From NCBI RefSeq assembly GCF_012910715.1, contig NZ_JABBHF010000007.1, forward strand, positions 273,522 to 337,521: DNA of 64,000 nt. The letters are read 5' to 3'. The notes beneath the pieces were generated by a model. That model was not told the origin of the DNA. It did not search any database and was given only the letters and a program-made list of their open reading frames with translations. Position 1 is the first letter of the stretch. The number at the start of each line of letters is the position of its first letter. Positions 54,488 to 63,240 of this stretch are shown here, piece by piece. The stretch is from Flavivirga algicola (lineage in GTDB: Bacteria; Bacteroidota; Bacteroidia; Flavobacteriales; Flavobacteriaceae). Both the position numbers and the translations under genes were made by a program.

Positions 54488-56788
54488 TTAAAATACATAA
54501 TTTATATTCATTCCTGTATAATAATTTAAAGGGTTTCCAGGATAATAATACCTAGGAGCATTACCATTAAATCCAGATGCATTTATCAAGATTTGTGATG
54601 CATAGGTTTCATCAAAGATATTATTTATCCCTAAGAAAAGATTAAAGTTTAGCTTTTTATTAAAGGATGTTTTATATCCGATTTTAAAATTTGTTAAACT
54701 GTAACTGTCTGAGTATAGGTTATTACTGTCGGTAATGGGCATGTCTCCTACATATTGAAAATTAATATTTCCGTAAATTCCGAAAGATGATTCTATATTA
54801 ATTCCTGTGTTAAAAATATCTGAAGGAACTCCAGTGAGATCATTGCCAGAAAAATTATTTTCGCCATCAATAAATTCTTTGAATTTAAAATTATTGAACG
54901 TGTAGTTTACAAAGGTATTTATACTTAATATTTCTTTTTGTAACCATTGGTAATTCAATGAGAGTTCTAAGCCGTCATGTTTTGTACTCCCTGCGTTTAT
55001 ACCAATAAATTCATCTTGAGCAGTTCTTCGAGACACTAAAAGATTTTTAATAGATAAGCGGTAAAGAGTTAAATTAAATTGTAAACGATTATTTATAAAA
55101 GTACCTCGCGTGCCTATTTCAAAATTCCATCCTGTTTCAGGTTTTAGATTGGTGTTTAGTTGTCCATCGGGTAATAATGTTTCGTCTAATGAAATAGGAG
55201 AGAAACCATGGCTAATATTTGAATAGATACCAATATTTTTAGAAATTTGATTGGATATACCAAATTTTGGAGATATAATATTCTTGAATTTAAAACTCCC
55301 AGATTGGTCTAGGTTGTTTGCCGAAATAGGAAACTTGTCTTTTAAATTATATGATGTTTGATTTAAATTTAGGCCCGTGGATAGTATCGTATTTCTTGAA
55401 AGCTTATAGGTGGTTTCAAAAAACGCATTGTAATAGCTTCTTCGTTCTTTAAAGTTTGATAACTGATTACCTTCAACACTTCCAGTACCATTGGGGAAAT
55501 TTCTGTATAAATTTTCGAATGTTTCAGATTTATAAGTGTCTTTAAAAAGTTCACCACCAAGTGTCCAATTAAACGTTTTATTGAAAAGTTTAGAGTTTCC
55601 TAAAATCCGACTTCTTATGCCCATTGCCAAGGTGTTTTCTTTTAAGATATTAAAAGGTCGCGGTTCGTAGGCATCATGAAAAGAAGTAAAAATACTAGTT
55701 ATTTGCTTAATATGATTGTTATACTGGTAATTCCATGACAGACCAAAAATTGCACGTTTAGAATTTTCAAAACCTTGAGATTGTTTCCATGTAAATGCTG
55801 CAGATTTAGGACTGTTTAAAAAGGTTTCTTCGTTAATGGAACTAGGGATAAAAGCTTTTAGATCAACGTAACTGGCTAAAAAAGATAGTTCGTTTTTTTT
55901 ATTTAAATAATGACTGGAATTTATAGAGAAAGTTTGTCTGTTGTATTTGTTGTTTTCGCGATATCCGTCGCTATGAGTATAGCTTTGAGTAGCTCTAAAG
56001 CTATGAGTTGCGTTACCATGGTTAATATTTATAGTACCTTTTGATAATCCAAAAGAACCTACAGAGATTCCTGTATTTATAGCCGATTGATTTAAAAACG
56101 CATTTTTGGGTGTTATATGTACAGTTCCACCAAGGCCAGCACCATAAATGCTAGAAGCCGCACCTTTAACAATTTCAAAACGTGAGATGGTATTTAATTC
56201 AAAATCTTCAATAGTAGTTTCTCCGCTACCTGTTGTTAGTGGAATATCTTTAAAGTAAGCTCTAATTTTAGCCGTGCCAAATAGGTTTCTGGAGCCGATC
56301 CCTCTAATTGTTATTCGGTTGGTATTAAGCGCCCCACTTTGCATAAAAACCCCAGGTGTTCTGTTTAAAACGGATGCTATGTTAATATCATTGCCTAGTT
56401 CAATAGCTTTTAAAGGAACAATATTGATTGATGTTACGGCTTCTTTTAGTTTTTTTGGAATATGGTTTGAGTTAATAATGACTTCATTTAGCTCAGATGG
56501 GTTCATCATTAGTTGAATAATATAATATGAGTCATGTTTTAAATCAAGAATTTTTTCAAGGTAACCTTCTTTTTTAAAAGAATAGGTACTGGCTTCAGAG
56601 ATTTCAAAGGTTCCGTTTAAATTAGAAACAACAGAAGTTGGGTTATTTAGATTTGTTATTTGTACGTTTGATAGTATGATACCATTATCCTTATCTATAA
56701 TTTTTCCTTTAATTTTTGATTGCCCTAAAGCATTAAGAGTAAATCCAATAATAAGAAAAATAGTAATTCTTTTTTTTATAAAATGCAC
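54488..56788 (-). CDS. TonB-dependent outer-membrane receptor
   Basis: A 766-residue receptor with signal peptide (MHFIKKRITIFLIIGFTLNA). An N-terminal carboxypeptidase-regulatory-like beta-sandwich (25-95) precedes the plug: GVFMQSGALNTNRITIRGIG and IEDFELNTISRFEIVKGAAS, ending SIYGAGLGGTVHI. The 22-strand barrel closes with an aromatic C-terminus (NYVF). No SusD partner. It precedes the PQQ dehydrogenase gene by 17 bases, so it may take up PQQ, like E. coli YncD/PqqU, although sugar or iron substrates are possible. Confidence 0.9.
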   Translation of the reverse strand: MHFIKKRITIFLIIGFTLNALGQSKIKGKIIDKDNGIILSNVQITNLNNPTSVVSNLNGTFEISEASTYSFKKEGYLEKILDLKHDSYYIIQLMMNPSELNEVIINSNHIPKKLKEAVTSINIVPLKAIELGNDINIASVLNRTPGVFMQSGALNTNRITIRGIGSRNLFGTAKIRAYFKDIPLTTGSGETTIEDFELNTISRFEIVKGAASSIYGAGLGGTVHITPKNAFLNQSAINTGISVGSFGLSKGTININHGNATHSFRATQSYTHSDGYRENNKYNRQTFSINSSHYLNKKNELSFLASYVDLKAFIPSSINEETFLNSPKSAAFTWKQSQGFENSKRAIFGLSWNYQYNNHIKQITSIFTSFHDAYEPRPFNILKENTLAMGIRSRILGNSKLFNKTFNWTLGGELFKDTYKSETFENLYRNFPNGTGSVEGNQLSNFKERRSYYNAFFETTYKLSRNTILSTGLNLNQTSYNLKDKFPISANNLDQSGSFKFKNIISPKFGISNQISKNIGIYSNISHGFSPISLDETLLPDGQLNTNLKPETGWNFEIGTRGTFINNRLQFNLTLYRLSIKNLLVSRRTAQDEFIGINAGSTKHDGLELSLNYQWLQKEILSINTFVNYTFNNFKFKEFIDGENNFSGNDLTGVPSDIFNTGINIESSFGIYGNINFQYVGDMPITDSNNLYSDSYSLTNFKIGYKTSFNKKLNFNLFLGINNIFDETYASQILINASGFNGNAPRYYYPGNPLNYYTGMNINYVF

Positions 56789-56902
56789 AAGCTAATCGTT
56801 TGTATTTAGGTTTGCTAAAATATAGTTTTTTTGATAATATATTTTTGTGATATTTAGGAGTAAATATTTTTATATAAAAAATGGTGAAATGAATAAAAAG
56901 AC

Positions 56903-56910
56903 TATATTTG
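56903..56910 (+). promoter_or_regulatory. Bacteroidota -7 box for tRNA-Pro
   Basis: TATATTTG, a full match to TAnnTTTG, 23 bases before the tRNA. No TTG was seen at -33. Confidence 0.45.
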
Positions 56911-56933
56911 CAGTCTTAAAATGATAACCTATT

Positions 56934-57008
56934 CGGGGTGTAGCGTAGCCCGGTTATCGCGCCGCGTTTGGGACGCGGAGGTCGCAGGTTCGAATCCTGC
57001 CACCCCGA
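56934..57008 (+). tRNA. tRNA-Pro (anticodon TGG)
   Basis: Acceptor stem CGGGGTG (56934-56940) pairs with CACCCCG (57001-57007). The anticodon arm is CCGCG-TTTGGGA-CGCGG, placing TGG at 56969-56971. The T arm has GCAGG-TTCGAAT-CCTGC. Discriminator A57008; CCA is not encoded. Confidence 0.97.
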
Positions 57009-57031
57009 CTTAATTAATATCAACACAAATT

Positions 57032-57067
57032 AAAGCCTTGTTAGTCGTTTGATTAACAGGCTTTTTT
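57032..57067 (+). terminator. Terminator after tRNA-Pro
   Basis: AAAGCC(T)TGTTA pairs with TAACAGGCTTT, one bulged T, followed by TTTTTTG. Located 24 bases after the tRNA. Confidence 0.75.
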
Positions 57068-57269
57068 GTTTTTTTTGCATTTCAAAATGCCTACACATAG
57101 AAGAGAAACGTTTGTAAAAAGTCGTTTTGATGATCTTTCTGTAAAAGAAATAGCAAAAGAAATGAATATTAGCTCAAAAACTGTCGAAAATCAAATCACT
57201 TTTGCTCTAAAATTTATTAAGGCTAATTGGGAATTCGATAAAGCTAGAACTAGCATTTATTTGGCATAA
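57066..57269 (+). pseudogene. Truncated ECF sigma factor (region 4 only)
   Basis: The frame gives only the C-terminal sigma-70 region 4: PTHRRETFVKSRFDDLSVKE then IAKEMNISSKTVENQITFAL and FIKANWE. This matches the end of Bacteroidota FecI-like sigma factors, and the N-terminal two thirds are missing, replaced by the tRNA-Pro terminator. A remnant of a deleted or overwritten gene. It may still be translated, but it cannot bind core polymerase through region 2. Confidence 0.75.
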
Positions 57270-57566
57270 TATTTTGTTTAATATAATCCATAATTAAATA
57301 AAAAAGTTAAAGCTATCGTCTTAATCTACTATACTACTTAAAAAACGTAAAAATTTTTTATTAATCCGATTTTTTGCCTACTACCTCTGTTAATGAACAA
57401 AATAGGGTACTATTAAGAACAATTTTGAGGCTATAAAAGAGAAAAAAGTTTTCCAACTTTGTAAATGCTATTATCACATAAATCAAGTTTAGTTTGATAT
57501 TCACTTTTGTTAATCCATGATGCCATTGTGGTTTATCATTAATAAGTTACATGTGATAAAAAAAAT

Positions 57567-57603
57567 TTTTGAGTTAGTCATGAATAAATTTTGAGTTAGT
57601 CAT
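57567..57603. repeat. Two 15-bp direct repeats
   Basis: TTTTGAGTTAGTCAT occurs twice with a 22-base period. Only two copies, so not a CRISPR array. It could be a pair of regulator sites or a scar. Confidence 0.6.
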
Positions 57604-57621
57604 ATTTATTTAGTTTAGTTG

Positions 57622-57655
57622 CCTCTATCCAATTAATTATTGGATAGAGGTTTTT
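57622..57655 (+). terminator. Orphan terminator hairpin
   Basis: CCTCTATCCAAT (57622-57633) pairs perfectly with ATTGGATAGAGG (57639-57650), a 5-base loop, then TTTTT. No ORF precedes it, so it marks either a small RNA or a lost gene. Confidence 0.8.
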
Positions 57656-57969
57656 GTTGAAACAATTTAATCGCTTTATAGTTTTAAAGGGCAATTTTGA
57701 ACGAATTATAAGAGAAAAGGAAATATTTGTATCCATAACCCTAGATTATAGACATTATATTTGAAATTATATTACTAATCACTTTTGTCTATGTTTAATA
57801 AATTGAGATGATAATCAATTTATCTAATATAATTCTATGCTAGTTTGTTGTTTAGATTTATTTGGCCAGAAATTAATATTATGACTAGAAAAACAATGAA
57901 GACCGAGAGGTGATATATTTTATAACTTAATTTAGAAATCTATTTATAATTAATTTTTTTACTACTAAA

Positions 57970-59880
57970 ATGCACAAAACTTATTTGAATTTCAAAAATA
58001 GAAATGTATACAGTTTAATTCTTTTAATGTTATTTTCAATAATAACCATTTCTTGTTCAGAGAAGAAAAAGAGTGTTGAGGTTAAAAGTCCTGATGGACA
58101 CTTTAATTTACTCTTTAATATTGACGAAAAACTGGGGACATCGTATAGCGTAAAATATAAAGGACATCAGATTATTGAGCCATCTGGTTTAGGGATTGGA
58201 GCTATTGATACAACACAACACATTGAAATAGATTATGTAAAAACAACTAAGGTTGATAGCAGTTGGATACCAGTTTATGGTGAGAAGAATCAATATCAAG
58301 ATACATATCAAGAATCATTTATAGCCCTAAAAGGAGATGATATTAAATTTAATCTTAGAATCAGAGCTTATAATGAAGGTGTTGCATTTCGGTATGAATT
58401 CCCAAAGCATAGAGGTAAAATAGAGGAAGAGAAAACAGAGTTTTCATTACCGTTAAATGCCGATGTGTGGGCTTCAAGGATGGCTCAAAAGGAAATCAAA
58501 AAAAGCAAAGTATCAGAAATAGATACCATAGTTGAAAGACCTCTTTTAATTCAACTTAATGATTCGTTATTCGCTGCCATTGGAGAAGCTGGCTTAGTGG
58601 ATTATTCCCGAATGAAATTTATGTCAAAACCTGGATACCCAGGAACATTAGTTTCAAAATTAGATAGTTTGGTTCAACTTAGCGATTCTGTAGATAAATC
58701 GCCTTGGCGTTTTATAATGGCAGGGGAGCGTCCAGCAGAAATATTAGAAAATAATTATTTGATTCTTAATTTAAATGAACCTAATAAAATAGAAAATACA
58801 TCTTGGATTAAGCCAGGAAAAATTATTAGAGAATCAACACTTACAACCCAGGGAGGTATGGCCTGTGTGGATTTTGCTGAAAAGCATCATTTGCAGTTTA
58901 TTGAATTCGATGCAGGATGGTATGGTAATGAATATGATGAAGCGTCTGATGCTACTACTGTAACTATTGATCCGAATCGATCCAATGGACCATTAGATTT
59001 AAAAGCAGTAATTCAATATGCTAAGAGTAAAAATATTGGTGTCGTTTTATATGTGAATAGAAGATCTATGGAGAAACAGTTAGATGATGTGCTTCCTCTG
59101 TTAAGTTCTTGGGGTGTTACGGGGCTTAAGTACGGTTTTGTTAATGTGGGCTCGCAAGAATGGACAAGTTGGTTACATGATGCTGTTAGAAAAGCAGCAG
59201 ACCATAAATTAATGGTCGACATTCACGATGAGTACCGTCCGACTGGTTACTCAAGAACATATCCAAACCTAATGACTCAAGAAGGTATCAGGGGTGATGA
59301 AGAATCTCCAAAAAATTCCATGGTATTAAATACTTTGTTTACAAGAATGATAGCAGGAGCAGGCGATCAGACAAATTGTTATTTTGCCCCTCGAGTTACA
59401 GAAATAATGGGATCCCATACATCTCAATTAGCAAAAGCAGTTTGTATTTACAGTCCTTGGCAATTTTTGTATTGGTATGATAGACCAGAAGGCTCCGATG
59501 CCGATGGACCTGGAGCTGGAGATACAAAAACTTTTATTCAAGAAGTGCCAGAACTAGCATTTTACGACGCATTACCTACGGTTTGGGATGATACTAAGAT
59601 AATTGATGGATTTCCTGGTGAATATGGTATTGTAGCAAGACGTAGTGGGGATGATTGGTTTGTAGGAGCTTTAACAGGGGTTAAAGGCCGTCAATTGAAT
59701 ATCTCGTTGGATTTTCTGGATAAAAATAAAAATTATGAAGCCACAATTTATTCAGATGATGAAAATAGTACATCCATCACCAAAGTAAATATTGAAACGA
59801 GAAAAGTTAATTCTAATGATACCATAAATCATCAGTTGTTGAAAGAAAATGGACTTGCCATGCATATTCGATCTTTATAA
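57970..59880 (+). CDS. Glycoside hydrolase family 97 lipoprotein
   Basis: A 636-residue GH97 enzyme with lipobox ITISCSEKK. An N-terminal beta-sandwich (30-280) is followed by the (beta/alpha)8 barrel, FIEFDAGWYGNEYD, TGLKYGFVNVGSQEWTSWL, DIHDEYRPTGYSRTYPNL and MTQEGIRGDEE, and a small C-terminal sheet. In retaining GH97 enzymes the nucleophile Asp occupies the KxDF position; here it is G389 (KYGFV). E438 in TQEG is the likely acid. GH97 acts on alpha-glucosides or alpha-galactosides, but the specificity here is uncertain. No susC/D genes adjoin. Confidence 0.85.
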   Translation: MHKTYLNFKNRNVYSLILLMLFSIITISCSEKKKSVEVKSPDGHFNLLFNIDEKLGTSYSVKYKGHQIIEPSGLGIGAIDTTQHIEIDYVKTTKVDSSWIPVYGEKNQYQDTYQESFIALKGDDIKFNLRIRAYNEGVAFRYEFPKHRGKIEEEKTEFSLPLNADVWASRMAQKEIKKSKVSEIDTIVERPLLIQLNDSLFAAIGEAGLVDYSRMKFMSKPGYPGTLVSKLDSLVQLSDSVDKSPWRFIMAGERPAEILENNYLILNLNEPNKIENTSWIKPGKIIRESTLTTQGGMACVDFAEKHHLQFIEFDAGWYGNEYDEASDATTVTIDPNRSNGPLDLKAVIQYAKSKNIGVVLYVNRRSMEKQLDDVLPLLSSWGVTGLKYGFVNVGSQEWTSWLHDAVRKAADHKLMVDIHDEYRPTGYSRTYPNLMTQEGIRGDEESPKNSMVLNTLFTRMIAGAGDQTNCYFAPRVTEIMGSHTSQLAKAVCIYSPWQFLYWYDRPEGSDADGPGAGDTKTFIQEVPELAFYDALPTVWDDTKIIDGFPGEYGIVARRSGDDWFVGALTGVKGRQLNISLDFLDKNKNYEATIYSDDENSTSITKVNIETRKVNSNDTINHQLLKENGLAMHIRSL

Positions 59881-60264
59881 ACTATAGGTCAATCTAATCA
59901 ATCTTTAACAAAAAATGTATTACATAACAGTGATGCATTTTTTGTTATAGGAAGTTTTTAAATATTTTTGATTCCTAAATAATCTTCAAATTGTGCTAAA
60001 CACTTCTATCTAAATAATCTTTTTTTTTTAATATAAAAGCAAATAGAGATATTTTTTGTAAGTATATACATCAATATTGGCAAATTGAACAATTTGTCCT
60101 CCCAATATGAAAGTTATATAAGGGGTTAAGTTCCTCTATTCAATTTAGTTTTGTTAGTATAGTTACATCAACTATTCTAAATTATTACTAAGGTATTTAA
60201 CCCAAATTGATTTTATATAGCGTAATAGTTGGGAAAAACATAATCTACAACTATTCAAAAAAGT
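59881..60264. other. Intergenic region between GH97 and the beta-helix gene
   Basis: 384 AT-rich bases. The first 65 hold the GH97 terminator; the rest has no clear ORF and should contain the promoter of the next gene. Confidence 0.4.
59906..59947 (+). terminator. Terminator of the GH97 gene
   Basis: TAACAAAAAATG (59906-59917) pairs perfectly with CATTTTTTGTTA (59936-59947); 18-base loop, T6 in the stem. It lies 26 bases after the stop. Confidence 0.65.
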
Positions 60265-63240
60265 ATGAATAAAAGAAAAAAAATACGATCGTATACCCTG
60301 TTTTTATTATTTATGTTTTGTGTGAACATAGGCGTTACTGCTCAAGATCTATATGTTGCTACCAATGGTAATGACAGCAACGATGGGTCGATCAATAATC
60401 CGTTAGCTACTTTAATAGGGGCAAGGGACAAAGCGAGAAGCACGGGAGCTAAAAATATATTTATTAGAGGGGGGCGTTACTATTTTGATACAACATGCGA
60501 GCTGGGTTCTCAGGATAATGGAATTTCTTTCAGTGGCTTTCAAGATGAAAAAGTAATCTTCGATGGCAGCAAATTTATAAATCCAGAACAGTTTCAGATT
60601 GTAACCGAAGATAATTTATTGGCTAAATTACATAATAATGCTAAGGGTAAAGTTTTCTCAAGAGTGATTACGGATACCGAATTACAGACCCTTTTGGATC
60701 AGCCCAGTGCCCAGATTTCAATAAATGATAAAATGGGTACAGTTGCTAGGTTTCCCAATATAGGATTTGCGCATATAAATATTGGAACTGTTACTGGGGA
60801 GACCGTTAATGAATCTGGAACTGAAAGCACTCCAAAAGGTCCAGAATTTAAACTTATGGAGACCATAGATGCTTCAAAGTGGGGTGCAGAATTGGGACGG
60901 CTGAAAAAAATGAAAACCAGAGGTTACATTTCTGCAGAATGGTATAAGGAAGATAATATAGTCCATGCCATAAATACATCTGGTGATATAAAGTTAAGAA
61001 ACGGATCTAGATATGGAGTAGCCGATGAAGAGGTAAGTCGTTTGTTTTTTTATCACCTTTTATGCGAACTTGATGAGCCAGGAGAATGGTATTACGATCC
61101 TACAGACTCTCGGTTATATATATGGCCTATGGAAACAATTAATGACAACACGTCAATAGGTGTCTGGGCTGGGCCACAGCTTTTTGAAATAAATGATGGT
61201 CAGGATATCGAGATAAAAAAAATGACGATTCAGAATATTGGATCTGGAAATAATGGACAAGGAGCCGTCAATGTTAAAGGGACCAGTCAGAATATATTGG
61301 TAGCTGGTATTACATTTAGATTTATAGCAGCTCCACTTACATCGGTAAATTTCTGGCATGATGTAAAGAACAGTAAGGTACAGAGTTGCGATTTTTACGA
61401 TGTGCCTAACAATAGTAGATTGTATGGGGGTAAAATAACATCTACATCCGTTGAATATGGTAATAATATTATGGAAAACTGCCACTTTACCCAGATTTAT
61501 TCAAAGGATTTTTATGGGAAGGCATGTGGTATTTCTGGGGCAGGAAATATATTTAGAAACAATTTGATTCATAATACAAACGGACAACCAGTAACGCATC
61601 ATGGTGTAGACCACATTATAGAACTTAATGAAGCTTTTAATGTAGGTGTTGAAGAAGGTGATGGAGGCGCTATATATACAGGAGCTAATTTATGGTCTCA
61701 TGGAAATGTGATTCGACATAATTTTATTCATCATATTATGAGTATACCTGGTTTTTTTGGTAGAATGGGAGTCTATGTTGATGATAGAGATGGAGGCGAT
61801 GATGTTAAAGAAAATGTGTTTTATAAAGGAGGCATGTATAGTGTTTTAATAAATGCTGGTAATGGAAATTGGGTACGTAATAACGTTATCTTAAATGGCT
61901 GGGTCGCCATACGCTCCAATAGCGGGGGAACTGCTGAGAAATATGCAGAAATGATGCAATTTTTAACTACAAACCCAACTTCTAATGATAAAAGAAACTA
62001 TATAGGTAGAATGTTGGAGGATGTTGGTATTTCTGGATGGCAAAATGGATTGAATGAAACGAATTGGATTGATCGTATAGAACCTTTTTGGACAGATAGA
62101 TATCCTTTGTTTCGTCCATCTATGCAGGCCATATTTGATAATAAATTGGCAAAACCATATGAAACGCGTTTTCATGATAATATGATCCATGGTAGTACGT
62201 CTGGTAGAAACTTTGAGCTGCCTCCAGAAGTTGATGTACAGGGAACAATTGATATTAATGAATCTTTGTTTGTTAATGCCGCAAATTTGAATTTAAAATT
62301 TAAAGAGCCAAGGCCAAGCTATGCTCCAGATATTCCGTTCGATAATATCGGATTGTATCTGGATGAATATAGATGTGCTATACCAGACAAAAATGAGTAT
62401 CGTCAAAAGGTAAAGCAAAGGTTTGATGGACAACCATGCCATAGTAGCTCATCAGTATATAATGTAAATACAATCAATAGTATTTTATATTACAATTCTG
62501 GGGCAGAAATTTATAAATCAGTCCCCTGTACGGGTGCCATCGTAGAGACAGGCGACGACAGCTACACTGTCAAGGCCACGGGGGAGACCTGTCTTGGCAA
62601 GGGCAACGGCCAGATAAGTATCCAGGCAAGGAATTCTGGGAGCTATGTTGCCAACCTTGATGGCGGTTCCGATATCAACTTTACCAGCGAATGGCTCATA
62701 GAGAACCTGGCCGCGGGCCCCTACGAGCTGTGCATCACCAATACGGCCAGCGGTTCCATCCAGTGCTACGGTCTGGATATAGAGGCGGGTACCTCGGTAA
62801 CGGGCAAGACGACCTCGGGCTCTGGCAAGGTGGCCGTGAACATCTCCGAGGGCACGGCGCCCTTCGATGTCTACGTGAACAGCGCAAAGGTCCTGCGGAC
62901 ATCCTCGCCCGCCTTCTCCGTTGATGCCTCCTATGGCGACGTGGTGGAGGTAAAAACAAGTGTGGCCTGCGAGGGCGTGCTCAGCAAGACCATGAACGGT
63001 ATTGTTTCTGTGTCCCCCAACCCGACAGAGGGAGGGCTCTCCATAGCGCTGCCCGCACCACTCAAAAATGTTACGGTGTCCGTCTACAACGTTTATTCCC
63101 AGCTGGTCTCCTCGGGAAGCTATCCCGTGAGCGACGGCCGAGTGGGACTGGAGATAAACGGCGCGCCTGCTGGTATCTATTTTGCCTCCATAGAGATGGG
63201 GGACGGCAGACCAAAGGTTTTAAAAATAATCAAGAAATGA
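60265..63240 (+). CDS. Secreted right-handed beta-helix protein with a T9SS tail (GH141-like)
   Basis: A 991-residue exported protein. Signal peptide ends GVTAQ. Residues 30-720 form a right-handed beta-helix: DLYVATNGNDSNDGSINNPL, LCELDEPGEWYYDPTDSRLY, GDGGAIYTGA and HNFIHHIMSIPGFFGRMGVY. This resembles GH141-type polysaccharide enzymes (fucosidase or xylanase-like), though other helix families fit. Residues from about 740 add a repeat-like module (YTVKATGETCLGKGNG), and 915-991 are a type A T9SS sorting domain (VSPNPTEGG ... PAGIYFASIE). The stop overlaps the next start. The GC content jumps at codon 753. Confidence 0.85.
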   Translation: MNKRKKIRSYTLFLLFMFCVNIGVTAQDLYVATNGNDSNDGSINNPLATLIGARDKARSTGAKNIFIRGGRYYFDTTCELGSQDNGISFSGFQDEKVIFDGSKFINPEQFQIVTEDNLLAKLHNNAKGKVFSRVITDTELQTLLDQPSAQISINDKMGTVARFPNIGFAHINIGTVTGETVNESGTESTPKGPEFKLMETIDASKWGAELGRLKKMKTRGYISAEWYKEDNIVHAINTSGDIKLRNGSRYGVADEEVSRLFFYHLLCELDEPGEWYYDPTDSRLYIWPMETINDNTSIGVWAGPQLFEINDGQDIEIKKMTIQNIGSGNNGQGAVNVKGTSQNILVAGITFRFIAAPLTSVNFWHDVKNSKVQSCDFYDVPNNSRLYGGKITSTSVEYGNNIMENCHFTQIYSKDFYGKACGISGAGNIFRNNLIHNTNGQPVTHHGVDHIIELNEAFNVGVEEGDGGAIYTGANLWSHGNVIRHNFIHHIMSIPGFFGRMGVYVDDRDGGDDVKENVFYKGGMYSVLINAGNGNWVRNNVILNGWVAIRSNSGGTAEKYAEMMQFLTTNPTSNDKRNYIGRMLEDVGISGWQNGLNETNWIDRIEPFWTDRYPLFRPSMQAIFDNKLAKPYETRFHDNMIHGSTSGRNFELPPEVDVQGTIDINESLFVNAANLNLKFKEPRPSYAPDIPFDNIGLYLDEYRCAIPDKNEYRQKVKQRFDGQPCHSSSSVYNVNTINSILYYNSGAEIYKSVPCTGAIVETGDDSYTVKATGETCLGKGNGQISIQARNSGSYVANLDGGSDINFTSEWLIENLAAGPYELCITNTASGSIQCYGLDIEAGTSVTGKTTSGSGKVAVNISEGTAPFDVYVNSAKVLRTSSPAFSVDASYGDVVEVKTSVACEGVLSKTMNGIVSVSPNPTEGGLSIALPAPLKNVTVSVYNVYSQLVSSGSYPVSDGRVGLEINGAPAGIYFASIEMGDGRPKVLKIIKK

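Larger units (their letters stand above)
57270..57969. other. Gene-free accessory region before GH97
   Basis: 700 AT-rich bases between the sigma remnant and the GH97 gene. It holds two copies of the 15-mer TTTTGAGTTAGTCAT (57567-57581 and 57589-57603) and a strong terminator hairpin (57622-57655) with no gene before it. A TATATTTG match lies at 57756-57763. No other ORF was found. Confidence 0.6.

Noticed and set aside
57567..57603. CRISPR-like direct repeats
   Set aside because: Only two copies with a 7-base spacer, and no cas genes in the window.
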